Assembly (NCBI GenBank): GCA_031213475.1
Contig: JARUPZ010000023.1
Location: 7,582,157 to 7,646,156 of the forward strand
Origin: Nereocystis luetkeana
Lineage: Eukaryota; Sar; Phaeophyceae; Laminariales; Laminariaceae
DNA: 64,000 bases
Direction of reading: 5' to 3'
The translations under genes were made by a program, and so were the position numbers. Under the pieces are notes generated by a model. That model did no database searches. It had not been told where the DNA came from and worked only from the letters and a program-made list of their open reading frames with translations. This document shows positions 33,801-44,845 of the stretch, in pieces. How positions within the stretch are numbered: position 1 is the first letter of the stretch; every line of letters starts with the position of its first letter.

Positions 33801-35965
33801 GGGCATGCGGAGCCGGAGCAGGACGAGGAGGAGGAGGGAAAGGGAGGGGGGAGGGAGGCCGCCGCCGCGAGCAAAGGTCGCGCTCGGTATTCCCAGGACT
33901 ACTGGACCGACGGGACGCCTTCAGGAAGTTTTTGGCTCACCGCGCCCCGATCGGACGGCTCCAACACCCACGGTACGGGCTGCACGCTTTCCTCGGCAGC
34001 GGCGGCGTGTCTGGCCCGTGGCCTGGACCCCGCCGACGCGATCGTTATCGCGAAGGCGTACGTGACGCAGGGGATTCGAGCGGCGCGACGGCTGGGGCAG
34101 GGACCGGGCCCCGTGGCGCAGACGGCGTGGCCCTCCAGCGTGGATTGCTTCCCCTGGGCGACGGCGACGGCAGAGGGAGGGGCGAGCGAGCGGCCCGAGG
34201 CCTTCCCGCGCTGTCACGACGACTGGGGGCTGTATCCCGTCGTGGAAACGGCCGAGTGGTGAGATTGAGCGGCTGACTTCGCTTAGGGGGAGGCAAGGCT
34301 GGTTTGTTCGAGCCGGGGGGGGGGGGGGGGGGGGTGTACTCGATAGGAGAGATGTACTCGATCTCATGCATGGCCGTAGTTGTATGACCATAGACCCTCG
34401 AATCCCTACAATGCCGGGACGGAGCATGTCGGGTTTTCAACGACCAGTTCGAGCCGGGGGGGGGGGGTATTAACCGTCAGCAGCGGATGTGCTTCCAAAC
34501 GTTGTTGCTGCCGTTGTAGGGTATCGCGCGAAACCTCCGTGCGTTCCGTGGCCTGCGATGCGATGGTTTGCTGTTCTTTCACGCCCTCTTTTATTTTTGG
34601 TCCTGGTGTATTCGGTCTTCTCTCCGGTTCTCTCGTGTGCGCGGCCATGGTCGAAGGCGGCTGTTACCGTGTCTATCACCTTCCACGCGAAGAGCCGTCA
34701 AGTACTTACACATACATAACCTCCCTGCAAGAAAAATGTGACGGCGTTGTTTTGTTTTTTAGAAATTGACTGCTCTGATCTCCCTCCGTCCTTCCCTCGT
34801 TCCCTCCTTCCCTCCTTCCCTCCTTCCCTCCCACCCTCCTCGCGCGAAAAAAGGGTGGAAAGACTGCTGTCCCTCGGGGTTAGGGACATCCAGCTGCGGG
34901 TGAAGGGAGCATCGCCCGAAGCCCTCGACGCCGAGGTGGGGAAAGCCGCCCAGGCGTGCCGGGCCGCCGGCGGGAGGCTGTGGGTCAACGACTTCTGGCA
35001 CGCGGCAGTAAGGCACGGCACTTACGGGGTCCACCTCGGGCAGGAGGATCTGGAGGCTGGCGGTGGGGAAGCGCTGGGGGCGATTGCGGCGGCCGGGCTA
35101 AGGTTAGGTGTCAGCACTCACTCGTACATTGAGCTGGCGAGGGCGACGGCGGTCCGGCCGAGCTACATCTCTCTGGGACCCGTGTTCGAGACGAGTTCTA
35201 AGAAGGTGGCGTTTTCTCCGAGGGGAGCGGTGTTGGTGAGGGCGTGGAGGGCGCTCGTTGACGTGCCGCTGGTTGCCATCGGGGGGATCAGTCTCGAGAC
35301 CGCGCCTGAGGTGAACCAGTCGAGTGTGTGCTTGGTGTGTTCATGCTTTTTGTTTTGTACAGTACCTCGTACTGGCACCTGGTACATACCTGGGATACAC
35401 CTATTAATATTGTTACTATTAGTAGCAGTGAAAGTGTGGTGTGAACCTGCGGTGCGGTGCTCTTTTTGCTTGAGCGTGAGTCTGAGTTGCTTGTATATCC
35501 CGAGGGGTCACGTAGCGTTTTTCCTTCGACGACGTGTGGCCTTGACCTTGTGTTCTCTAGGTTGGTATATTCCAGACTTCAGGTATATATCTATCTCCGT
35601 GCGGTGGTTGCGCTTCATCCGGTCCATTTTGCGACAGCTGCCTGGGTGCGCCTGGACTTCTCTCCTGCCCAGCGACCTGGTCCTGTGGAGCAAGCTCCAG
35701 TCGCCACGGTCCTGCCGTGATCCCTTGCCTCTGCTCTCCCTATAAATATATCGTGTTGATAGAGGTGTTGGGAAATTTCACTGCATGCATGCATTTTTTT
35801 TGTTTTTCTGATGCCGACTTTGACTCGTTGGTCTCTTTCTCTCCGAAGGTTTTGGACGCTGGTGCTGACAGTATTGCGGTGATCTCGGCCATAACGAAGG
35901 CGGACGACGTGGGCGAGGCGGTGCGAAAATGGAGCGCTCTTTTTAACGCCAAGGGCTCCGAGTGA
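26706..35965 (+). CDS. thiDE: Bifunctional HMP-phosphate kinase / thiamine-phosphate synthase (ThiD-ThiE fusion), plastid-targeted
   Basis: Exons are 26706-27006, 31062-31266, 33605-34258, 34854-35310 and 35849-35965, giving 577 aa. ThiD phosphorylates HMP and HMP-P to HMP-PP. ThiE joins HMP-PP to the thiazole phosphate, giving thiamine monophosphate. Residues 1-37 look like a plastid presequence: hydrophobic leader, then SG/F at 20-22. ThiD follows: [16 protein letters not shown] (66-81), TAQNS (100-104), DPVMISTSG, KGGH (233-236) and [10 protein letters not shown] (292-301). ThiE starts near 372: [17 protein letters not shown] (399-404), VNDFW (431-435), [10 protein letters not shown] (444-453), [25 protein letters not shown]. 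The domain order matches plant TH1, but ThiE most resembles the bacterial enzyme. An acidic/Gly-Ala loop (about 237-265) is inserted in ThiD. All junctions keep frame (phases 1, 2, 2, 0). No TPP riboswitch was seen. Confidence 0.95.
27370..28250 (+). repeat. AGCT-rich minisatellite, about five ~170 bp units
   Basis: The landmark CACATGTTTTCAAAGCTTGA recurs near 27512, 27687, 27850, 28021 and 28197. Each unit has sub-units GAGCTATAGG and GAGCTACATGAGCTA, so GAGCTA occurs dozens of times in about 0.9 kb. Confidence 0.92.
29422..29533. mobile_element. MITE family B, copy 3
   Basis: GTACTGCAGTCCCGTTTTGG at the left is mirrored by CCAAAACGGGACTGCAGTAC at the right, a 20 bp near-perfect inverted repeat (one mismatch side extends outward). 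Confidence 0.8.
29985..30495 (+). mobile_element. Poly(C)-tailed element, near full length
   Basis: Reads ATATAGGTTGGGTTGGCGTC ... GGCATTGTAGGGATGCGAGG ... CTCCTATCGAGTACA followed by 12 C. It is the reverse complement of 63048-63560. Eleven C also stand directly before its 5' end, as expected if the C tract was part of a duplicated target. Confidence 0.8.
30867..30895. repeat. (TA)n microsatellite
   Basis: About 29 bases of TA in ThiD-ThiE intron 1, followed by a second TA-rich patch. Confidence 0.9.
31062..31266 (+). CDS. thiDE: ThiD-ThiE exon 2: ThiD core
   Basis: Encodes residues 101-168 plus two bases, including [21 protein letters not shown] and CDPVMIST. The acceptor is GGCACCAG/CTCAG and the donor is ACCAG/GTGGGC (phase 2), leaving an exact join to SGSRL. 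Confidence 0.95.
31516..32870 (+). repeat. Family E copy 3, split by element C
   Basis: Left part GATAGAGGTAGC...GACGGGGCGGAGCTCCTT at 31516-31577 and right part AGAGCTCCTATA...GAGGAGCCTCGG near 32810-32850. The E order is kept but element C lies between the parts. Confidence 0.5.
31751..32700 (+). mobile_element. Element C, copy 2
   Basis: Starts AGGGCTGGGCCCTGGTCC and runs parallel to copy 1 to CTAGAGCTACCAG; its right terminus is less intact (CCAGTCCCTA). Confidence 0.75.
33605..34258 (+). CDS. thiDE: ThiD-ThiE exon 3: ThiD C-terminal half and start of ThiE
   Basis: Encodes residues 169-386 plus two bases of Trp387. Contains [14 protein letters not shown], the acidic insertion, [10 protein letters not shown] and the fusion linker, then [10 protein letters not shown] of ThiE. 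The donor TG/GTGAGA falls inside the Trp codon; reading through it hits TGA at once. Confidence 0.95.
34259..34853 (+). other. ThiD-ThiE intron 3, 595 bp
   Basis: GTGAGA...AAAAAAG. Carries a poly(C) element insertion with a clear target duplication and ends in a (CCTTCCCT)n pyrimidine tract. Confidence 0.9.
34315..34467 (-). mobile_element. 5'-truncated poly(C)-tailed element with target duplication
   Basis: A 112 bp stub (TGTACTCGATAGGAGAGATG ... TCGGGTTTTCAACGACCA). GTTCGAGCC plus a G run stands on both sides (34306 and 34447), a target-site duplication that includes the G tract. Confidence 0.85.
34854..35310 (+). CDS. thiDE: ThiD-ThiE exon 4: ThiE barrel
   Basis: Encodes WVERLL through [11 protein letters not shown] (387-539), with the phosphate- and pyrimidine-site motifs QLRVK, VNDFW and HLGQEDL. 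A long CCTTCCCT pyrimidine tract precedes the acceptor AAAAAAG/GGTGG. Donor GAG/GTGAAC, phase 0. Confidence 0.95.
35311..35848 (+). other. ThiD-ThiE intron 4, 538 bp
   Basis: GTGAAC...TCCGAAG. No repeat recognised apart from a CACCTGGTACATACCTGG cluster. Confidence 0.85.
35849..35965 (+). CDS. thiDE: ThiD-ThiE exon 5: ThiE C-terminus
   Basis: Encodes [20 protein letters not shown] and the last helix, ending NAKGSE and TGA. Acceptor TCCGAAG/GTTTTG, phase 0. Confidence 0.93.
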   Translation, partial: VLDAGADSIAVISAITKADDVGEAVRKWSALFNAKGSE

Positions 35966-38900
35966 ACCATGCTCCTGACTTGGACGACAACGACAGGCCG
36001 GGATCGGAAGGCGCAGCCAACCTCGGCAGCGGCGGCGGCGGCGAGAACGATGCCGCCACAGTCGCTACAGCACCGCGGTGGGTGGATGCGACGAGAGAGA
36101 CGTCCCTGCACCACGCGAACGACAACCACGACGAGGCAGATTGTGGAAGCATACGCACCTTTGAATGACCATGGCCGCGCGCCTGCCTCTGCCTCCGGCA
36201 GGAGGCGTGAGTGGGCTCAAAAGTTCAGCCTCCACCAAAGTAGCCAGGCTCATGCGCGGCATGCATCGTTGTGAAAGGAACGCCTCTTCCCGATCCTTTT
36301 GATTGGGCGTAGGTTCAGGGCTCATTCTTGATGTCATGCCTACATTAGCTCCACCCATTTTTGTGGTACATAATAATTTTTACCTTTCTCAGATCAACTC
36401 GCATGATATTGTTTTTTTTATGGTTGACGACCTTGTATTTATCTACAATCCGTACGTGGGCGCAGGTGTCTTTCTTTATCCCCCCCCCCTCCCCTGGTAT
36501 TATACATGCCTTGATTTTTGCCGCCCATAAGGCTCGGCATTCCCTTTGCTCGTCGGTTTCCGGGGTGAACGGCGTAGTCAGGGAGAGAGGCGGCACGGGC
36601 TCGAACGCCTTCACCGACCGAACTCCCCTCGCGGTGAGGGTCCGGAAGATGACCGAAGATTACGATTGGTTGCATTGGCGCTGCGCAGAGCTTACTTTAT
36701 GGTTTCGGGTCTCGTTGAGTTTTACGGAGTATACGGTAGGTATGAATATCAGGTACACTTGGCACAGGTTTGCATTTTTCTTTCGGGCGCTGTGCGCGGG
36801 GAGGGAACAAAAATAAACAACAAGGGGAAGAAGCCAGGCGGGTGATGAAATATCGGGGTGCCAGCTTGGATGTGACCGTACCGCGTCGTACTACACACGC
36901 GAATAATGAAAAGGCAGGGGTCACGCTAATCGCCGGTACGTTTTTATACGGTCTTGAACTTGAGAGAAATGTGCGCGAGGAAGAAACAAAAATACACGAA
37001 CAAGGGAAACCAAGATTCGATATGACTGTATAATACCGCGTGATACACACGTGAATCGTGAAAAGACAGGCGCCACGCTGATCGCCGCTGCATGTTTATG
37101 TGTTCTAGAACTTCAGAGAAATGTACGCTGGGAAGAAACAAAAACACAAAAACACAAAAACAAAAGAAACCAAGCTTGGGTAAGACCGTACCGCGTCGTA
37201 CACACGCGAATCATGAAAAGGCAGGCGCCACGAGAATCCTCACTACGTTCTTGAACCCCAAGCTGAGCCCCGTCAGAGACTAAAAAATGACAGGAAGGCA
37301 ACTAACACAGCCAATAGACGCCATCACATTCCCCCATGGTGCTCGTTTCTCCTGAAGAGGCAGGCGAATGATAAATCGACTCCGCCGCGCTGCGCTGCCC
37401 GCCGACGAAACACCAGATATAGATGGCGCACATAATTGTGCGTACTGCGCCTTGATATACCTGGTATCGGTTTTGAACGTAAATGTATGGTTTAGGTTTT
37501 GTTGAGGGCCGTGGTGTCTTCGCCACGCACGGACCCTTCTCGCGACCGACTCATTAAAAAAACACCGAAACTGGGACACTGAAAAAAAGAAGAAAAAAAA
37601 AAACTGGGTTCGTACTCGTAGCTAATACAAAACTGGGTGCTAAAGCTGTTGCGCGTAAACCCCGCAAAACTTCACGCAAAATTGTGACGCACCAGTACTC
37701 GCCGACAGGCGTGTTGCGACACGGCCTCGATGCGAACACAAGTGACACAGACTAAACAATCGGGGTTCAACCCCAAAACTCCTATACCCCACTCAGGCAG
37801 AGAGAAGCGTGTGCCGTCAAAACTTGCGACTAAACACGAACTACTGCTGTTGTAACTGCAGACAACACCCCGAAAAAAATAAGCGAGAGAATAATAAGCC
37901 ACGACCCGCTCCGTTCCGTGTACGTGTATCACATCTCGAAACCCCCCCCTTCTGGATGCCAACGTACCTCGTACTGGTGCTAGCGAAGCAAGCCTCATGT
38001 CTCGTTTTTTTTCTTCTTGTTTTTTTCTTCTTGTTGTTGCAGCTGTGTGCGGCGAAAAGCGATGCGTTTGTCGCGGGAGGCACGAGCAAACGCCGCATCC
38101 CTACCGCCTCAATAAAACTATAAATCCGGCCAAAAAAAAAAACGCCTCCCGCTCTACAAATTCCACTGGAAAACGCGCCCTGTTTAGTACTACAGTACAT
38201 ACTACTGCCGCTGTGTACTGTGCACTTCGGAGTGTTTGCTTGCTAACGCAACCCCGTGCGTACATCGAGAGACACCCCCCATGTCGATTTCGCGCCCGAG
38301 CCACCGTGTGACCTAGAAACCGGCCTACTTGGAATCAGCGGAATTAGTATGGGTTGTTTTTTTCAGTACAGTCGTGGCCCCTCTGTAGTGCCCGTATGCG
38401 CTATAGCTAAAAATGCCGGCACTATAGCGGCAACCGGCAGTATTCCGCACACCACCACACAGGTTACAATCCCATCTGTGCCGAGCGATTCCACAGGTAC
38501 TATAGAGCGACCGCTACTGTGAGTAAAAGCGTAAAAAAAAAAACAAGGCCCGTCAGGTTTCAGTCGAAAGCATACGGAGCCTCGGACGCCACCAACGACG
38601 TATACAGCTCAATCGAGCGGCGCCACAAACCGACACGACCCAAAACCATCGCGCCAGCCCTCTCTCCGAAACGACCCCCCCTTACCCCCCTCCCGCAAAA
38701 AAAGTCGAGCCACCCCTTCCATGGTCCAGCTCTCTCGCACAAGCAAAACACGCGCGGGCTCCTGCAAATTTTCTACACTAGACCTCTCGGGAAGATCAAC
38801 CAAAAACGCCATTTCTTGCGAAAAAAAAAGCAACAACGACAAGCACTGACTAACGTTGGTAAGATACCCCACAGCTGCTGCGTGTGTTGCTGCGTTTTTT

Positions 38901-39035
38901 TCTCGGAAACCCCAAAGAGCCTCCCCCCTCCCTCCTCCATCCGCCTACCCCAGCGCGCCAAACACCCCGCAGAAAGTGGCGCAACTGCAAATCAGCTCCG
39001 CCCCCCCCCCCCCCCCCCCCCCTCTCCCCTTCAGT
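35966..39035. other. Convergent intergenic region between ThiD-ThiE and PK
   Basis: Both genes end into this 3.07 kb. It holds a family D remnant near 36465-36570 (GGCTCGGCATTCCCTTTGCTC), a ~155 bp tandem array and G/C runs. The frames starting at 37997 and 38519 have no family match. Confidence 0.6.
36860..37255 (+). repeat. Tandem array, about 2.5 units of ~155 bp
   Basis: GACCGTACCGCGTCGTAC / ACACGCGAATCATGAAAAGG and CTTCAGAGAAATGTACGC-type blocks recur at about 36877, 37024 and 37185. Confidence 0.8.
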
Positions 39036-39167
39036 TTAGTTTTCGTCGTCGTAATTTACGAAGGACTCGGTGTGTCCAATGTCGTCCCCATCTGTGGTGA
39101 GGGTCGGGTCCCAGATGTCGGGTCCGGCGGCGGGGAGCACGCGCAGGATGTTCACGACCCCCGGTAT
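39036..39167 (-). CDS. PK: PK exon 14: C-terminus
   Basis: Residues 570-612: [17 protein letters not shown] (family PGTTNMLRV), then an acidic tail ending NYDDEN and TAA at 39038-39036. Acceptor GCCTCGTAG/ATA, phase 0. A G run on the sense strand begins 14 bases after the stop. Confidence 0.9.
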   Translation of the reverse strand: MPGVVNILRVLPAAGPDIWDPTLTTDGDDIGHTESFVNYDDEN

Positions 39168-40157
39168 CTACGAGGCCGAGGGAATCAGAAGAGACCGACG
39201 CGAAACGAAACGAGAAAGCGGGTCATGGGCGACGAGGGCAAAGAACTCAACGATCAGCGCGAGAAAAAAAAACAACAACAACAACAACAACAACGTGTTT
39301 CACACTACATCCAAGTAGTTGCGCGCGACTACGCACCGAACAAGAACAACACACAAAGTACAGTACTGCGTATATCGACCAAAAATCGGCAAAAACCGGA
39401 CATTCTTTGTTTTGTACATTATGAAACATTTCTGAAACAAAACGTCGTTTTCCCCGCATACAACACAACCCAAGAAAAATAACGCATATCTCGAATTCGT
39501 GCGCCGCTCGTATGCTTCGGTAGAGAGAAGCCGTGCCTCTTTATTGTTTGCTGCCTGCGCTCACTGATGCACTATGGTTGGGCCACTCTGGCCGGAAATA
39601 TAAGCCATGTTTGATGTTCACATCAGATTCCCAAGGGGGGCTACTACTGCTGTATCATCACGGGCGGAGCGGTACGTAATGAGTGCTGCGGTAGAATCGG
39701 GGGATGGGAGGTAAACGCCATTGAACACCGCGAGAGGGTGAAAAAACACCAACACACCCCCTTGCATTTTTGCGTGTCATGTTTTCTGTCTGCAGCGATT
39801 TGAGATTTTGAGGAGATAGCAAATTGCGGCGGGTACCGGTAGTCTAAAGACCGGGCATTGCCTTAGGTAGGGTTTCATCCGTTGGGGAAAAAAAACGAAT
39901 TTCTTCCTGAGAAAAAAAAACACAGACAGGGTAAGGCCAGTGGTGTGACACAAAATATGCTATGACATATCAAGAGTGATTACACCACGTCACTTTGGCT
40001 TGATGAGAAGTCACCAGACAACGATCAACCAACCGGGAAGGGGATGTCGCACATAGCACAGCACGCTGCGGGGCACAAAAAATAAGAAAAAAGAGGACGT
40101 GAGCGTCGAGAGCCTACCCACTCTCCACTAGTCTAGCGACATGAAAAAAAACACACA

Positions 40158-40226
<69 letters not shown>

Positions 40227-43200
40227 GAGACGTCAATGCCTCCCGATTTTCCACCAGTCTAGCGACATGAAAAAAAAAAACACGAGATGAGTCAATGCCT
40301 CCCGATTCTTCACCAGTCTACCTGCATAAAACACACACACATAAGTCAATGCCTCCCGATTATTCACCAGTCTAGCGACAGGAAAGAAAACAACATAAGA
40401 AAGTCAGTGCCTCCCGATTACAGGGCGCGGACAACTGTTTCACTCCGTTCACACCGCATCAACGTTTTGGGCAAAACCCACTCCAAAAAGGGCTCGCAAA
40501 AAAATCTGCAGCGGTTGAACAAGGGTTCACGCCTCGGAGAGATCGTCGGTATCGTCGGTTCCCACAGCAAGATCGACGTCATTCAGGGTAGATAGATACA
40601 CTCTTTGATCTATGTGATCTACCTGCTGTAGCTCGTGTTTCCTCGTGGGAGGGGAGCCGTATACACCTGCATGATCTAAGGACAGGTTTCCCGGGTTGAC
40701 TCTGTACAACACAGATCCTGTGCGACATCTCATAAACGGCAGTCATTGTTGCCGCGTGGGAGCCGTATCATCTGCGTGACCTAAGGACGGTTTTCCTGCG
40801 CTGGATCTTTCTGTATGTACAGTACAGATCCTGCCTTAACATCTCATAACGGCAGGCTAGGAACTACTACGGGGGACCATAGTAAATAGGACCAAATGTT
40901 GTTGGTGAAAATAGCGAAATATATAGGTTTTAGTGTGTACCGTAGGTCCTATTTAATATAGTCCCCCGTAATCGATGTTCTATCTGTAGATGATCTATCT
41001 GATCTAGATTATCCATCTAATCTGGATGATATATATCTGATGAGCTCGTAGATGACCGCAGGATCTAGATTATTCGAGGAATTAGATGATCTGGATGACC
41101 TAGATGATCTGTATGATCTGGAATATTTAGATGACCTAGATGATCCGTCTGATCTGGAATATTTTGTTGAACTAGATGATCTGTCAGATCTGGAAGATCT
41201 GGAAGATTTAGAAAGATCTGCCTGGTCTATATTATCTGTCTCATCTGTCCGGCGGGTGAAAGCGGTAAGATTTCTCTCCTACGATAGTAAAAACACTCCC
41301 GCCCCGTCCGACCGATGCGGGGAAATTACTGTAAAAACTCCGTACGGCAGTATCTGTATCTGTATGTATACATCATATCATACTTACAACTGCAGTATAT
41401 ACCATGGTACCATAATATTAATAGTTACATAAAAAACAAAACAAAAAACGCGCCAGCTGTGAGAAGGGGGGATTTCGTCGAAACTCCATCTTTGCAAGCT
41501 GGGTGTGATACTACTGTACATAGTGATACTTCGATGAGGACCTTTAACAGTCTGGGAGAAGGGATCTTTAGGTTGGTAGGCTGTTCGGATGTTTTGGTTC
41601 CTGTTGGGATCAAGGTACGGGCGAAGACCCAACCCAACCCCTGACTCTAACCCTAACCCTAACCCCAAACCGCAACCAAAACGGGCCAAAACTCGCCAAA
41701 AACGCGGCTACGCCGAGTTTGCATCGAACCAGGAAATTTCTCAGATGCGGACGACGATTCCGAAGTGCAGACCACGCTACACATTTTTCAAGTAAAAAAC
41801 ATCGCTAAAGATCCCTTCTCCCAGACTGCTAAACCTACTCACTTCGATCGCGCGGCTATTGTATGGCAAACCTGGCCTCATCTCGGGTGGTTTTCTTCTT
41901 CGAAAGCAAAACACGCACGCAAGCAAATACCACCAGCAATCAATGCAAAAATCGATGGAGGCCTTCACCGGGATCTTACGCGCATACAGGGATTTAATTG
42001 ATACCCTCTGCGCATACATGGAATAGTGACGCGTTTGTGTCCAACAACAGCCATCGCCACCCACAATAGATTGTTGGCCGGGCTTCGAAAAACATGAATC
42101 TGACTTACTCCATTTGAGGCACATAAAAAATCAAGCTAAGAAACGGAAGCTGAGGATTTTCTTGTAAAGTTTACCGGCATCCGAAAACAAAATCTGACTT
42201 GAATGGTCGTAACTGGTGTTGTTGTCTTTCTTCTTCGTTTGCTGCTGTTGTTGTTTTTCTTTTCCATTTATTGCTGCTGTTGTTCTTCTCTTGCTACCAC
42301 CTTAGCCCACCGCCACACACCTGGCACATATTATACTGTTGTGCTGTCACCAAAGACAGGCCTCCACAACTCTGGGAGTGGATGGAATAATACCCCAGGA
42401 GAAACTACTGCAACACCACTACACACTGTTGTCGGGGTTACTCGCAGAAGAAGAAGACGGTGGTATCACGCGAGAAACGCCTTCCTCTGCTATACAAAAA
42501 TACGAGCAAAACAAAAAAGGGTCAAATATGTTTCTCCAGCAGCAACCAACGACCCCCCCCCCCCCCCCCCCCCCGGCCACCCGGGCACCTTACCTTGAAG
42601 GGGAGCCCCGCGGTGACGACGAGCAAGTCGGTCGTCTTCTCCGCGATCAGCTTCGCCTGCGCCACCTCACAACACTGCGGGGACACCGAAGGACAACAGC
42701 AGGGCAGAGCCACGCGGACAGTTAAGGGAGGGGCAGCGGCGCGACCAAGCGCAAAACCATTCACAATGTCAAACAAACAAAAAAAAGGACGCCATTGGTC
42801 ATCTAGTCTCTGTACCCTGGTATGTATTCTTAATAGATACTACTACAGCATACAGCAGGTTTGTTACCTGGTGCTATTACTCTGGACCGATTGTAAGAAC
42901 CGCTGTGGTACACATATGAAGACCAAACGGTCCTTACATCTCCGCGCGTACGATCCACTCACTACCTCGCGCTCCTCTGGCCGGACACGGAAAACGTACG
43001 GACCGTTTGTGGTGAAAACATGGAAGACCAAAAAAACTGTCCTAATATTTCACGTACAGAGTTTATTTAGTTCCGCAGTAGTCCCGTTTTGGGGACGAAC
43101 TAATCAGAACTTGACTGATCTGTCCCCCAAAGAGGACTGGCGGCAGCTTTTTTCCTAGAGAAGGATTGAGACCGTCGAGTTCGTTGAGTTGGCACGGGTA

Positions 43201-44799
43201 GGCGGGATCTCGATCGCTTTTCAGCGCTCGATTTTTCCAGAACGGGAAAGGCTGCCATGCCAACACCGAAAAACTATTTCGGGGGACCATATGACATACC
43301 GGACCTACGGTACAGACAAAAACCTACCTGGTACCTGGTATGTTTTTTCGATATTTTTGCTGACAAATTTTAGGTCCTATTCACTATGGTCCCCCCGTAA
43401 TCGGTGTTACTCGGAAAATATGTGATCGAGAGGAAGAGAGAGAGCCTTCCGAAAATAGAACGTACCCGGTACGACTTTGGCACCCTTGCCGTCGTTGTCC
43501 AGAGAAAGAAACGATCGCACCTAAACCCTGTGCGCGCACTCAACGCTCTTTTACGCTATTCGTTCTGCCATCCGACCATGTGGTCGACGCTTCCCGGTGG
43601 TCCTATATGGTGCTTTATAAACCTCGCGAATAGTCATAGATCAAGGTCGTGAGTTCGAATCCTGCCCAAAAGCAGGAACATTTCTCGCGGAAAAAATGAC
43701 TTTTGCTGAAAGCGCCCATCAAGAGCGTGTGAACGCACATTTCGACACGGGCCGACGAGAGAAGAGAGTTTGCTTGGCTCGTCCCGCGACAAAAATGAAG
43801 GCACGCGACGCAGTGGGGTAGGGGGGGGGGTACACTCGATAGGAGAGATGTACTCGATCTCATGCATGGCCGTAGTCGTATGACCATAGACCCTCGCATC
43901 CCTACAATGCCGGGACGGAGCATGTCGGGTTTTCATCGACCAGGCAGACATTGCTTGCACCAAGCGCGAAGCGCCGTGAGGTGTCTGGCGAGTCGCATGA
44001 AGGGTGAGCTGCATCCTAGGGGGGGGGGGCGTACTCATTTGTTGCTCGCCTTAGTCATTTGACCATTGACCACGCATCCCTTTCGAGACGGAGCATCCTA
44101 GGGGGGGAGGGGGCTGTACTCGATATCATGCACGGCCGTAATCGCATGACCATAGGGGGGGGGTGCCCGCTGTGTGACCCCGGGTCTTATTTCGAAGGGA
44201 AGGGAGTCGGGGCTATAGAGAAATAGGGTCAAACCTGATACATGGGATGGAAGAAAAAAAACAAAGATAAACCTACTCGTACCAGGTATGTGCGAGTACT
44301 CGTATTATGTACCGGTATCAAAATCTACTGGCACTGGTATTGGCACTCTAAACCATCTGGAACCCCAGGTACGACGACCCAAACGATTCAGTAAACGCGA
44401 TCTCGCCGAAAGTAGATGATACGGTGAATGAAACAATCTGTATCTACGAGTATAAGAAGGTTACTTTTATTTTAGTATGTCGTGCTGCGAGCCGTCAACT
44501 AAATCGTGGACGGGAATTCTTCTATTTTTCCTCGCAGCCCTATCCTCACCAATGGACACATATATGAGATGCAGCAGCAATCCCTTTGGCAGTACGCGCT
44601 ATATACCTGGCACGTGTATGTAGTTCCGTCATGCCCCAAAATTCCAACATTGCCCCAGCACCATGGCGCACTCTTCTAATACTTGTAGGTTCTTTATAGT
44701 TTCTCTGCTTTGTACCAGGTACTCATCATTTCTTAGATCCATATAATCATTTCTTACTTTCTCACTCCCAATTCCCTTCGCTTATTATCACTACTGCCT

Positions 44800-44845
<46 letters not shown>

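Larger units (their letters stand above)
39168..42593 (-). other. PK intron 13, 3426 bp
   Basis: GTAAGG...CTCGTAG. Holds the (CA)n run, several tandem arrays, a family A MITE, an acidic GAT-rich repeat and a TIR element with telomere-like sequence. No exon recognised. Confidence 0.85.

Noticed and set aside
33515-34276. 253-aa plus-strand frame over ThiD exon 3
   Set aside because: Shadow frame of the ThiD coding exon; Arg/Gly-rich because of the GC-rich codons.
26706-36000. TPP riboswitch in the thiamine gene
   Set aside because: I searched by eye for the CTGAGA and ACCTGATC core in the leader, introns and 3' region; none was found in the right arrangement.
40105-40420. CRISPR-like array of ~65 bp spaced repeats
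   Set aside because: The whole unit repeats with no unique spacers; it is a minisatellite in a eukaryotic intron.
41052-41432. 126-aa acidic LDDL frame as a gene
   Set aside because: The frame follows a 12-15 bp repeat inside a PK intron; no start context or conserved domain.
43610-43690. tRNA-like GTGAGTTCGAATCCTGCC
   Set aside because: The B-box-like string is there but the T stem does not pair (A-C mismatch, weak G-T) and no A box or acceptor stem fits upstream. At most a SINE remnant.
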